Positions 8,216 to 15,831 of a stretch of 36,241 bases of DNA are shown piece by piece. The DNA comes from Candidatus Omnitrophota bacterium (lineage in GTDB: Bacteria; Omnitrophota; Gorgyraeia; Gygaellales; Profunditerraquicolaceae). The stretch lies in the NCBI GenBank assembly GCA_025453445.1, contig JALOQJ010000010.1, forward strand, positions 1-36,241, in the 5' to 3' direction. A program made the translations under genes and the position numbers. Each line of letters begins with the position of its first letter. The stretch's first letter is position 1. The notes under the pieces are model-generated. The model saw nothing but the letters and a program-made list of their open reading frames with translations. It did no database searches and was not told the origin of the DNA.

Positions 8216-9553
8216 CTAAAACTTCCGGGTAAGGGTCTTAAAGAAATGGATAAACTCGGGGAAGGATTTATCAATACAAGAGATATCGTCCAATGAAGTC
8301 TTACCTTCTGCAGCAAGGCCGGCAATAATCATACTCATAGCAGTGCGGTGATCACCAAAGCTCCTTACCTTTGTTCCTTTTAGCTGTTCTACGCCGTTAA
8401 TCACAATCTTTTCTCTGTCCTGGCTTTTGATAACCTTAATAGAAGCACCCATTTTCTTTAGGTTAACACACATTGACTTAATCCTGTCTGTTTCCTTAAC
8501 GCGCAGCTCTTCTACACCCTGAAATACTGTTTTTCCTTTGGCAAAACAAGCAGCCACCATTAAAACCGGCAACTCATCGATCAAGAAAGGTATTTCTGCT
8601 TTTTTTACTATTGTGCCTTTCAATAAACTGCTTTTGATTATTAAATTACCCATTGGTTCATAGGCTGATAGCTGAGAGCTGAAAGCTGAGAGCTGAATAT
8701 CCGCGCCCATTCTTTTTAATACACTGATAATACCGGTACGCGTTGGGTTTAAACTGACATTCTTTATCTGCAATTTAGAACCAGATACAATAGTCGCTGC
8801 CACAATAAAAAAACTTGCCGAAGAAATATCCCCGGGCACATAAATTTTCCTTGGCGAGGCCAGCTCTTCTCTACCCGTAATGCTTATTTTATTTTTCCGG
8901 CTTTTTATATCTGCCCTGAATAATCTCAGCATCTGCTCAGTATGATCCCGCGTCTTAAGCGATTCAATCACCACAGTCCTGCCTTCTGCATAAAGCCCTG
9001 ACAAAAGAATCGCTGATTTTACCTGCGCTGAAGCCACTGGCGTTTTATAAGTAATCGCATGAAGATCCCCGCCTTTAATTAAAATAGGCGGATACTCCTC
9101 TAACTTAGAGCCCTGAGCTCTAAGCCTTGAGCCAATTTGCGCTCCCATCAATCGTAGCGGTTCTGTAACACGGCGCATCGGCCGTTGGCAAAGAACCTTA
9201 CCTGCAGTTACAGTGACGCTGAATAACTGCCCAGCCAAAACACCCAGAAGCAAACGCATGGTAGTACCTGATTCAGAAATAAAAACAGGCCTTTTGGGCT
9301 TAGCTAAACCAAAAAGGCCTTTTCCAAAAATTGTTACAACATTAGCCTTTTTATCTGCTGATATTCTTATGCCTAATTGTTTGAAAACGCTGACAGTGCT
9401 AAGACAATCTCTGTTACTAGGAAAATTTTTGATTACGGTTTTGCCTTTACTGAGCGCACCAAGGATTATTGCACGATGGGCAATGGATTTGTCGCCCGGA
9501 AGGAAAATCTCACCCTTAAGAAGTGAAACCGGCTGAACTGAATAATGCCGCAT
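8216..9553 (-). CDS. aroA: 3-phosphoshikimate 1-carboxyvinyltransferase (EPSP synthase)
   Basis: AroA joins shikimate 3-phosphate and phosphoenolpyruvate in the shikimate pathway. The 445-residue sequence shows PGDKSIAHRA at the N-terminus (Lys22 in the substrate site), SGTTMRLL near 95-102, TPVASAQVKSA near 171-181, DELPVLMVAACFA, ELRVKETDR and a late FGDHRTAMS motif. Three stretches look inserted: residues 141-153 and 287-301, both encoded by 35-bp heptamer modules, and the segment around 80-91 encoded by a 34-bp palindrome. All stay in frame, and the catalytic motifs are intact. The ATG overlaps the stop of the coiled-coil gene by one base (TAATG), so the two are coupled. Confidence 0.95.
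   Translation of the reverse strand: MRHYSVQPVSLLKGEIFLPGDKSIAHRAIILGALSKGKTVIKNFPSNRDCLSTVSVFKQLGIRISADKKANVVTIFGKGLFGLAKPKRPVFISESGTTMRLLLGVLAGQLFSVTVTAGKVLCQRPMRRVTEPLRLMGAQIGSRLRAQGSKLEEYPPILIKGGDLHAITYKTPVASAQVKSAILLSGLYAEGRTVVIESLKTRDHTEQMLRLFRADIKSRKNKISITGREELASPRKIYVPGDISSASFFIVAATIVSGSKLQIKNVSLNPTRTGIISVLKRMGADIQLSAFSSQLSAYEPMGNLIIKSSLLKGTIVKKAEIPFLIDELPVLMVAACFAKGKTVFQGVEELRVKETDRIKSMCVNLKKMGASIKVIKSQDREKIVINGVEQLKGTKVRSFGDHRTAMSMIIAGLAAEGKTSLDDISCIDKSFPEFIHFFKTLTRKF
8663..8697 (-). repeat. Five-unit heptamer module inside aroA (AGCTGAA family)
   Basis: Five heptamers in register on the plus strand: GGCTGAT, AGCTGAG, AGCTGAA, AGCTGAG, AGCTGAA. Read on the coding strand they give QLSAFSSQLSAY, an extra loop in AroA at about residues 287-298. 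In this orientation the motif has no stop codons. Confidence 0.9.
9098..9132 (-). repeat. Five-unit heptamer module inside aroA (second family)
   Basis: Five degenerate heptamers on the plus strand: CTCTAAC, TTAGAGC, CCTGAGC, TCTAAGC, CTTGAGC. They encode the hydrophilic insertion LRAQGSKLEE near AroA residues 144-153. The module has the same length and unit count as the one in murE (31385-31419), with related sequence. Confidence 0.7.
9287..9320. repeat. 34-bp near-perfect palindrome inside aroA
   Basis: AGGCCTTTTGGGCTTAG and its partner half pair at 15 of 17 positions around a central AGCT, with no spacer. It encodes LFGLAKPKRP on the aroA strand, and the opposite strand reads nearly the same peptide, GLAKPKRPF. 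Confidence 0.85.
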
Positions 9554-10434
9554 TATAATTTCTGTACTACTTTATCGCCCTCGTTGACGCCGTCTTTCAT
9601 ATTGGCAGAAGCAAGGCCGGCTGCGGACATCGATTCGTGGACTTTCTCTACTTTTACTTCACCGATATATTTTTCATTGTGATAAACACCAAAGACATCC
9701 CCGGCTTTCACGCCTTCTTTACCGCCAAGGTTTATCACTACAAAATTATAGTCTTTATTCACTACCAGAACATTCCCTTCTAATTTTACTGCTGCTTCAA
9801 CTACCGCAGGCCTCTTTACTTCTTCTTTCACCGGAGCTGGAGATGCTTTTTTAACTTCTTTTTTTACTTCTTTGGCCTTCTTGGCTTTTTTCGCCGGCTG
9901 CTTTGCTTCCGGGCTGACTACGATAGTACCCAACTCAATCCCCTGAACCTTGGCTTCAAGATCACGAGACTTGGCTTCTAAAGTTTTTACCTTCTCTTCC
10001 AACTCTGTCTTTTGCGTCTCCAGCTGAGAAAGCTGATTCTGAGTTTTTCTGAATTGGCCTTGCGCTTCATTAAACTGTTTTTCTAAATTAACCCTTAAAA
10101 TTTTCTGTTGATCCAACTCAGCCCTTAAGCGTTGCGCTTCATTCTGAGACTCTACTTTAGCGATTTTCTCCGCTTCTAAATCAGTAGTCAAAGAGTCAAT
10201 CTGGGTTTGGGTTTCTTTGAGTTTTACCTCAAGGGTAGAAATCATGTTTTTAGATTCGTCAAGCTTGGCCTCAGTTATGCGCTGCTTTTCCTTGATGTCT
10301 GTCAACTGCTGCTGCAAATTAATATTGATCGCACGTTCTTTCTGCAAGAAATATGCCAATCCTCCAAGCGAACCTAAAACAATCAAAATTATAATCAATA
10401 CTACCGGAGAAACTTTTCCCTTTTGGCTAATCAT
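9553..10434 (-). CDS. Membrane-anchored coiled-coil protein with C-terminal beta domain
   Basis: I do not recognise a named family. The 293-residue protein has one N-terminal membrane helix (about 9-29), a long coiled coil (about 32-170) rich in Gln, Glu, Lys and Leu, an Ala/Lys/Pro linker (about 178-212) and a compact C-terminal domain (about 215-293) with GNVLVVNKDYNFVVINLGGK and GVKAGDVFGVYHNEKYIGEV. That last part looks like the small beta-barrel of envelope proteins where a repeated GxKxGD turn is common. The topology (short inside, long coiled coil outside) resembles an envelope spacer or scaffold. It has its own promoter and a strong GGAGGAGA ribosome site and is coupled to aroA. A role in the envelope is inferred from topology and neighbours. 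Confidence 0.8.
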   Translation of the reverse strand: MISQKGKVSPVVLIIILIVLGSLGGLAYFLQKERAININLQQQLTDIKEKQRITEAKLDESKNMISTLEVKLKETQTQIDSLTTDLEAEKIAKVESQNEAQRLRAELDQQKILRVNLEKQFNEAQGQFRKTQNQLSQLETQKTELEEKVKTLEAKSRDLEAKVQGIELGTIVVSPEAKQPAKKAKKAKEVKKEVKKASPAPVKEEVKRPAVVEAAVKLEGNVLVVNKDYNFVVINLGGKEGVKAGDVFGVYHNEKYIGEVKVEKVHESMSAAGLASANMKDGVNEGDKVVQKL

Positions 10435-10474
10435 CTTTATCTCTCCTCCATTTTAAATTGACCCTTGTTTTTTA

Positions 10475-10502
10475 ATTATAATCGCGCTTTTACAAAAATC
10501 AA
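10475..10502 (-). promoter_or_regulatory. Promoter for the coiled-coil gene and aroA
   Basis: On the minus strand TTGATT (10497-10502), a 16-base spacer and a perfect TATAAT (10475-10480). The -35 box overlaps the end of rluD. GGAGGAGA follows 8 bases before the ATG at 10434. Confidence 0.65.
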
Positions 10503-11413
10503 GTCTTTTTTATAAATTCTTTAAATTCAATGGGTAACTGACAGGAAAACTCCATAAATTTTTTACTCTCAGGATGCAGAAAACCTAAAGAAATAGCATG
10601 CAAAGCAAGCCGGATAAAATTATTATTCCTGCCGTATTTAACATCCCCAAGAATCGGATGCCCCAGATGCGCCAGATGCACACGCAGCTGATGTGTCCTT
10701 CCGGTAAACGGCTCTAATTCCAGCAGGCTGCAATCCTTCCTGCGCTCAAGCGTGCGATAAACGGTTTTGGCGTATTTAGAATCCTTAGCAAAACTCACAG
10801 CCATATTCATTCTTTTCAAAGGATGCCTTGCGATAGGCAACTCAATCACGCCTTCATCAAATTCCACCTTACCCTGCACTAGTGCTATGTATCTGCGCTT
10901 AATCGAATGTTCGGCAAACTGCTCTGCCAAAAAAAGATGTGCATGATTATTTTTAGCAATTACCAACAACCCCGAAGTATCTTTATCTAAACGATGCACT
11001 ATTCCCGGCCGCTGCGGATTAATGTCCGAGAGATGCTTAAAACAGGCCAACAGCGCATTTACCAGTGTGTGCTTTGCATTCCCCGGAGCCGGATGCACCA
11101 CTAACCCCGCAGGTTTATTAATGATTGCCAGGTCTTTATCCTGATAAATGATTTCTAGCGGGATATCTTCTGCCGCAGGGCAGCCTGCTTTTTTCTCTTC
11201 GACACGGATAATAATCTCTGCGCCGGCTTTGATCTTCTCATGCGGCTTTAAAGATACTTCCTTATTTTTAAGGGTAATTTGTCCAGTAAGGATTAATTTT
11301 TTAATAAATTCGCGGGAAAGGCCAAAGCGGTTATTCTTGGAAAAATCGGCGAGAAATAAATCCAGGCGCTTTCCGGCGTCTGCCGGAGCAACTGTTATAA
11401 AATATTCCTGCAT
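10499..11413 (-). CDS. rluD: RluD-family 23S rRNA pseudouridine synthase
   Basis: The enzyme isomerises uridines in 23S rRNA (positions 1911, 1915 and 1917 for E. coli RluD). The 304-residue protein has an N-terminal S4 RNA-binding domain (about 14-75, SREFIKKLILTGQITLKNKEV) and a catalytic domain with NKPAGLVVHPAPG near 98 and GIVHRLDKDTSGLLVIAKN near 138-156, whose Asp in HRLD is the family nucleophile. GRTHQLRVHLAHLGHPILGD near 240 is also typical. Start ATG at 11413 follows the lgt stop by two bases. In many genomes rluD follows lspA, as it nearly does here. Exact target sites cannot be read from sequence. Confidence 0.93.
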   Translation of the reverse strand: MQEYFITVAPADAGKRLDLFLADFSKNNRFGLSREFIKKLILTGQITLKNKEVSLKPHEKIKAGAEIIIRVEEKKAGCPAAEDIPLEIIYQDKDLAIINKPAGLVVHPAPGNAKHTLVNALLACFKHLSDINPQRPGIVHRLDKDTSGLLVIAKNNHAHLFLAEQFAEHSIKRRYIALVQGKVEFDEGVIELPIARHPLKRMNMAVSFAKDSKYAKTVYRTLERRKDCSLLELEPFTGRTHQLRVHLAHLGHPILGDVKYGRNNNFIRLALHAISLGFLHPESKKFMEFSCQLPIEFKEFIKKT

Positions 11414-11415
11414 TT

Positions 11416-12150
11416 TTATTTCTTCTTTCTTGCCAGATATATCAGTCCTGCCAAAGACACGAAGAAGATAGCAACGCTTAAAATCTGAAATAAGGTAAAC
11501 CCTGAAAAGACGATGGGATTATCCGCACGCAGGGATTCGATGAAAAACCTCTTTGGCGCATAAAGCAATAAATAAACAAAAAATATCTGCCCCTCTTTAT
11601 GCGGCTTATCCTGCAGGAGGCGCAAAATAATAAAAATAACCAGCAGTAATAAAGAAGAGTACATCTGCGTAGGAATAAGTACAGCGTCATGAACCGCAAA
11701 ATAAATGCCGTGTTCCGGGCTGGGCTTACCAAAACAACAACCATTAAGCAAACAGCCAATCCTGCCGATACTCTGAGCCAGAGCCAGAAAAGGGATAACC
11801 AAATCTATGATTTTCAGGATGTGTAATTTTTTTATTTTAAGGTAAATAACGCTTGCAATTACTCCGGCAAAGAGGCCACCGAACCAGGCAAGCCCGCCAT
11901 GCTGCAGCATAATGATTTCTTTGGGGTCTTTAAGGTAATCTTTAAGGTTTTGTATTACATAGAAAATCCGTGCGCCGATGATCCCGCAGATAAAAACAAA
12001 AAATAACAGGTTAAAGATAATTTCCGGATTAATATTTTCTTTTCTTGCCTGCCGGGCCGCCAGGAAAGAACTTACCACAAAAGCCAAAACCAACATCAGG
12101 CCGTAGGAATAAACGGTAAACGGCCCTATTTTACAGATTTCCGGATGCAT
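11416..12150 (-). CDS. lgt: Prolipoprotein diacylglyceryl transferase
   Basis: Lgt moves diacylglycerol from phosphatidylglycerol to the lipobox cysteine of prolipoproteins, the first step of lipoprotein maturation, in the cytoplasmic membrane. About seven membrane segments are visible. Conserved motifs are YSYGLMLVLAF at the N-terminus, HGGLAWFGGLFAG near 83-95 and the signature SIGRIGCLLNGCCFG near 127-141, with a Cys-rich form of the Lgt signature. I chose the ATG at 12150, preceded by GGGGTGG; a GTG three codons earlier (12159) is also possible. It overlaps lspA, the next enzyme of the same pathway, and the two are almost certainly co-translated. Confidence 0.95.
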   Translation of the reverse strand: MHPEICKIGPFTVYSYGLMLVLAFVVSSFLAARQARKENINPEIIFNLLFFVFICGIIGARIFYVIQNLKDYLKDPKEIIMLQHGGLAWFGGLFAGVIASVIYLKIKKLHILKIIDLVIPFLALAQSIGRIGCLLNGCCFGKPSPEHGIYFAVHDAVLIPTQMYSSLLLLVIFIILRLLQDKPHKEGQIFFVYLLLYAPKRFFIESLRADNPIVFSGFTLFQILSVAIFFVSLAGLIYLARKKK

Positions 12151-12584
12151 ATATTCCACCCCAATAGTATTGCTCCGATAGTTATTGCTGAATCAGCAAT
12201 ATTAAATACCGGCCAGATGCGAAAATCAAAAAAATCAATCACGTGGCCAAAAAATATCCGGTCAATTAAATTTCCCAGCCCCCCTGCTAATATCAGGCTC
12301 AAAGACAAGTTATAAACCGCAGGCTGCTTATGCTGCTTATTTTTTAAATTTATGGATATTAAAATTATCGCCGCCAGGGCAGTAATGATAAAAATCGGCA
12401 GTTGATTTTTTAAAATACCGAATGCCGCCCCGCGGTTATGGACAAGCGTAAAATAAAAAAAGCCCTTGATAACTGCAACGGGCTGGTTTAATGCTAAATA
12501 TTTATTCGCCAGGAATTTAGTGAGCTGATCTACTAAGAGGATACCTGCAATGATACCTATTTCTTTTCCTTTTTTTCCTGACAT
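12126..12584 (-). CDS. lspA: Lipoprotein signal peptidase (signal peptidase II)
   Basis: LspA cuts the signal peptide from diacylglyceryl-prolipoproteins. The roughly 152-residue protein has four membrane segments. Its family motifs are VDQLTKFLANKYL near the N-terminus, HNRGAAFGI near 50, and the two catalytic aspartates in GNLIDRIFFGHVIDFFDF near 105-122 and FNIADSAITIG near 127-137. I chose the ATG at 12584; a TTG three codons upstream (12593) also opens the frame. The gene overlaps the zinc-finger gene upstream and lgt downstream. Confidence 0.95.
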   Translation of the reverse strand: MSGKKGKEIGIIAGILLVDQLTKFLANKYLALNQPVAVIKGFFYFTLVHNRGAAFGILKNQLPIFIITALAAIILISINLKNKQHKQPAVYNLSLSLILAGGLGNLIDRIFFGHVIDFFDFRIWPVFNIADSAITIGAILLGWNICIRKSVK

Positions 12585-12985
12585 TTCACGCAAAGACGCG
12601 CATAAGGGACTGCCTTGAGCCGGGTTTTTGCGATAAGCGCTTTACAGTTCTCGCAAATGCCGAATACGCCGTCGTCTATTTTTTTCAAAGCATCTTCCAG
12701 CTCATAAAGAAATTGCCTGTCATTGGAAGCAAGCCCGAGAGAAAACTCCCTGTCATAAGTATCCGTTGCCACATCTGCCATATGGTAGGTATAACCTGAA
12801 ATATCGCCTGAAGCATCTTTCTGGGATTTCTTCAGGGTATCATCAGAGATGTGTTTTATGTCGTCCACGATGCTATCTTTAACCTTAAGGATTAATTTCT
12901 TAAAATCAATCAATTCTTTTTTACTGAATTTTTTTACTTTGACTTTTTTTGCTTTTACTATTTTTGTTTTGGCCTTTTTTTTCAC
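12557..12985 (-). CDS. DksA/TraR-type C4 zinc-finger protein
   Basis: The 142-residue protein has a very basic N-terminus (Lys-rich for the first 25 residues), a helical hairpin region and a C-terminal zinc finger (CENCKALIAKTRLK...CVKC, with two CxxC pairs about 17 residues apart). That is the layout of the TraR/DksA family, which bind the RNA polymerase secondary channel. The DxxDxA acidic tip of DksA is not clearly present, although ADVATDTYDRE (near residues 73-83) is suggestive. Start GTG at 12985, four bases after ileS. A zinc-finger gene of this kind between ileS and lspA is a recurring arrangement. Whether it acts with ppGpp is unknown. Confidence 0.85.
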   Translation of the reverse strand: MKKKAKTKIVKAKKVKVKKFSKKELIDFKKLILKVKDSIVDDIKHISDDTLKKSQKDASGDISGYTYHMADVATDTYDREFSLGLASNDRQFLYELEDALKKIDDGVFGICENCKALIAKTRLKAVPYARLCVKCQEKKEKK

Positions 12986-12989
12986 TTTT

Positions 12990-15755
12990 TTACTTCGCCT
13001 CCCCTATTGCCTCCAGACAGCTAACACAGATTGAAGGATGGGCCTGATTTTTCCCCACAGAATGTGAATAATTCCAGCAGCGCGCGCATTTATCGCCTTC
13101 GGCAATAAATGCTTCTATCTTTACTTCTGAAAGTTCCTTGGCCGGATCAAATTTAATCTCAACCTGTGAAACTTTAAAAATCTCGCAAAGATCAGCCTGC
13201 AAGCTTGTTAAGAATGTATACCGATCTTGGTTGTTTGTCAATAGATTTATTCTTGCATCAAAAGAACTGCCAATTTCGCCTTTAGCGCGCATTTCTTCCA
13301 GTATTTTTGCCGCAGCAGGAATTAACTGGATAACACTGTCCAGTTTACTTACGGATAAATCAGAATACCCAACATCGTCAGGCCAGCCTAAAAGATGCGC
13401 ACTGCTTAAACAGGCATTTTTCTGCGGCTTAGGCATATTCTGCCAGATTTCTTCTGCGCTAAATACTAAAATCGGGCTGATTAACTTAATCAGGGTATTT
13501 AAGACTTCGTAAATAGCACTTTGCGCTGCCCGCCTCTTTAAAGACGTTGCAGCAGAAGTATAGAGCCTTCCTTTAACCATATCCAAATAATACATGGAAA
13601 GCGTTTCATTGCAAAAATCGTATACAGCCTTATAAGCGCGGTGAAAAGCAAAGGCATCGTATACTGCCTGCACTTCTCCTACCAGGTCTTTTACCTTAAC
13701 CAATATCCATTTATCTAACTTCGGCAAATCTTCGATTGCTACCTTGTCAGTATCCGGATTAAAATCATAGAGGTTACTTAAAATAAACCGGGCGGTGTTT
13801 CTGATTTTGCGGTATGCTTCAGAAAGCCGGGTTAAAATTTCTTTGGAGATACGGATATCTTCATTATAATCGCTTGAGGCAACCCACATTCTCAGGATAT
13901 CCGCGCCGTAATCTTTAATAATATCCTGCGGCGAGATAACATTGCCTAAAGACTTGGACATTTTCCTTCCTGCCCCATCGACGACAAAGCCATGCGTTAA
14001 AACACTTTTAAAAGGCGGCTTGGCGTCAATACATACTCCCGGGATTAATGATGATTGGAACCACCCGCGGTGCTGATCAGAACCTTCTAAATATAATTCT
14101 GCCGGAACACCCCCCAGCTCTTTTCTCTTCTTTAATACTGCCTGGCTGCTTACTCCGGAATCAAACCAGACATCAAGAATATCTGAACCCTTAGAAAAAT
14201 CTTTTGCCTTGCAATACGGGCAGCTAATATCCGCAGTAATAAAATCTTTGATATCATGTTCAAACCAGCTGTCAGAGCCTTGCTGCGCGCTGAAATGCGC
14301 GAATTTATCAATTACTCCGGAATCAAAAAACTGCTCATGGCAAGTATCGCATACCAATGCCGGTATGGGCACACCCCAATATCTCTGCCGCGACAAGCAC
14401 CAGTCCGGCCTTAATCCAACCATCGCCGAGATTCTTTCCTTGCCCACTGCTGGGATCCACTCCACATCCTTATCAATAGCCGTAAGCAGAGTCTGCCTTA
14501 GATTATTTTTGTCAATTGACAAAAACCACTGCTTGGTGGCACGGAAAATAATCGGAGACTTACAACGCCAGCAATGCGGATAAGAATGTTGGATCTGAGA
14601 ATTAAAAAGCAACACATCAAGGCTGGTTAATTTCTCTAAAATTAATTTATTAGCAGCAAAAATATTTAAGCCCTGAAATTCTCCTGCCGTAGCATCAAAA
14701 TTTCCCCTAGTATCCACAGGCATAATAATATCCAATTTATATTTGACGCCGGTAAAATAATCCTCGTTGCCGTGGCCAGGAGCAGTATGCACTAAGCCTG
14801 TGCCATCTTCTTTGGATACATAATCTGCCAGGACAACACGGCCTTTTCTTAAGCCAAAAGGATGGGAATAAATTAACCCTTCAAGCTCTTTACCGCTGAA
14901 TTCCCTGATTACCGAGTAATCTTTTATCCCCATTTGCCCGAGGGCAATATCCAACAGGCTTTTAGCAATAATTAAATTGCCTTTACCGGTCTTTGCATAT
15001 ATATAGGTAAAGTCCGCATGCACAGCCACTGCCACGTTAGCAATTAAAGTCCAGGGCGTTGTTGTCCAAATTACCAAATAACTATTTTTATCAAAACCTT
15101 TCGTATCGTCTAATCTGAATTTTACATAAATTGAAGGCGAAGCATGATCCTCATATTCCACCTCTGCTTCTGCCAAGGCAGTCTCGCATTTATAACACCA
15201 GTTTACCGGCTTAAGCCCACGAAAAATATAACCTTTCTTTACTAGCTGATTAAATGATGTAATAATCGCCTCTTCATATTCATGGCTCAGGGTGAGATAT
15301 GGATTATCCCAGTCTCCAAAAATACCCAGACGCTTGAATTGCTCGCGCTGCCTGCCTACAAAATTCATTGCGTATTCATGTGCTTTTTTGCGGAAATCCA
15401 ACTGAGGAATCTGCGACTTATGAATTTTTAATTCTTTAAGCAACGCGTGCTCGATAGGAAGCCCGTGGCAATCCCATCCCGGCACATAAGGTGAAGAAAA
15501 ACCGCGCATAGTTTTATATTTTATAATAATATCTTTCAGGGTCTTATTCAGGGCATGGCCGATATGAATATCGCCATTGGCATAGGGAGGCCCGTCGTGC
15601 AAGATATACTTACCCTTATCCGCAGTTTTGCTGAGGATAAGTTTATAAATATCCTGCTCCTGCCATTTTTTCAATACTTCCGGCTCCCGCTTCGGCAAAT
15701 CTGCCTTCATCGGGAAATCAGTTTTGGGTAAGTTAAGAGTAGATTTGTAATCCAT
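12990..15755 (-). CDS. ileS: Isoleucyl-tRNA synthetase
   Basis: IleS charges tRNA-Ile and edits valine. The 921-residue protein is full length for the bacterial type. It has the HIGH motif at residues 64-67 (GDIHIGHALN), the inserted editing domain with VIWTTTPWTL near 227, the KMSKS loop GRKMSKSLGN near residue 600 and a C-terminal zinc motif CARCWNY...CVSC. The ATG at 15755 follows a heptamer array in the leader, with only a weak TGGAAA as possible ribosome site. I looked for a T-box leader and found none. ileS just before lspA is a widespread arrangement. Confidence 0.97.
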   Translation of the reverse strand: MDYKSTLNLPKTDFPMKADLPKREPEVLKKWQEQDIYKLILSKTADKGKYILHDGPPYANGDIHIGHALNKTLKDIIIKYKTMRGFSSPYVPGWDCHGLPIEHALLKELKIHKSQIPQLDFRKKAHEYAMNFVGRQREQFKRLGIFGDWDNPYLTLSHEYEEAIITSFNQLVKKGYIFRGLKPVNWCYKCETALAEAEVEYEDHASPSIYVKFRLDDTKGFDKNSYLVIWTTTPWTLIANVAVAVHADFTYIYAKTGKGNLIIAKSLLDIALGQMGIKDYSVIREFSGKELEGLIYSHPFGLRKGRVVLADYVSKEDGTGLVHTAPGHGNEDYFTGVKYKLDIIMPVDTRGNFDATAGEFQGLNIFAANKLILEKLTSLDVLLFNSQIQHSYPHCWRCKSPIIFRATKQWFLSIDKNNLRQTLLTAIDKDVEWIPAVGKERISAMVGLRPDWCLSRQRYWGVPIPALVCDTCHEQFFDSGVIDKFAHFSAQQGSDSWFEHDIKDFITADISCPYCKAKDFSKGSDILDVWFDSGVSSQAVLKKRKELGGVPAELYLEGSDQHRGWFQSSLIPGVCIDAKPPFKSVLTHGFVVDGAGRKMSKSLGNVISPQDIIKDYGADILRMWVASSDYNEDIRISKEILTRLSEAYRKIRNTARFILSNLYDFNPDTDKVAIEDLPKLDKWILVKVKDLVGEVQAVYDAFAFHRAYKAVYDFCNETLSMYYLDMVKGRLYTSAATSLKRRAAQSAIYEVLNTLIKLISPILVFSAEEIWQNMPKPQKNACLSSAHLLGWPDDVGYSDLSVSKLDSVIQLIPAAAKILEEMRAKGEIGSSFDARINLLTNNQDRYTFLTSLQADLCEIFKVSQVEIKFDPAKELSEVKIEAFIAEGDKCARCWNYSHSVGKNQAHPSICVSCLEAIGEAK

Positions 15756-15768
15756 TTTCCAGTCGTCA

Positions 15769-15831
15769 GCTATCAGCTATCAGCTATCAGCAAAAAGCTG
15801 AAGGCTGAATGCTGAGAGCTGAAAGCTTAAA
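15769..15831 (-). repeat. Two-part heptanucleotide array between mtnP and ileS
   Basis: Nine heptamers in one register on the plus strand: three GCTATCA units, a GCAAAAA, then GCTGAAG, GCTGAAT, GCTGAGA, GCTGAAA and GCTTAAA, the last holding the mtnP stop. The total of 63 bp equals the array at 2820-2882, and the two-orientation design is the same. In RNA the halves can pair (15 of 19 positions) around a UUUUU loop. The array replaces the usual leader of ileS. Confidence 0.9.

Noticed and set aside
9213-9536. Long plus-strand open frame over aroA (107 residues)
   Set aside because: It is antisense to the conserved AroA sequence, has no ribosome site and no recognisable domain. Its similarity to AroA's LAKPKRP is explained by the palindrome.
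11478-11759. 93-residue minus-strand frame within lgt
   Set aside because: It lies in another frame inside Lgt, is unusually Cys- and Phe-rich as a frame-shifted membrane protein would be, and has no ribosome site.
14209-14583. 124-residue plus-strand open frame over ileS
   Set aside because: Shadow of a highly conserved coding region; no start signal or family features.
15756-15830. T-box or other amino-acid-sensing leader before ileS
   Set aside because: The spacer is only 71 bases and consists of heptamer repeats. No TGGnACCGCG-like antiterminator box or terminator is present.
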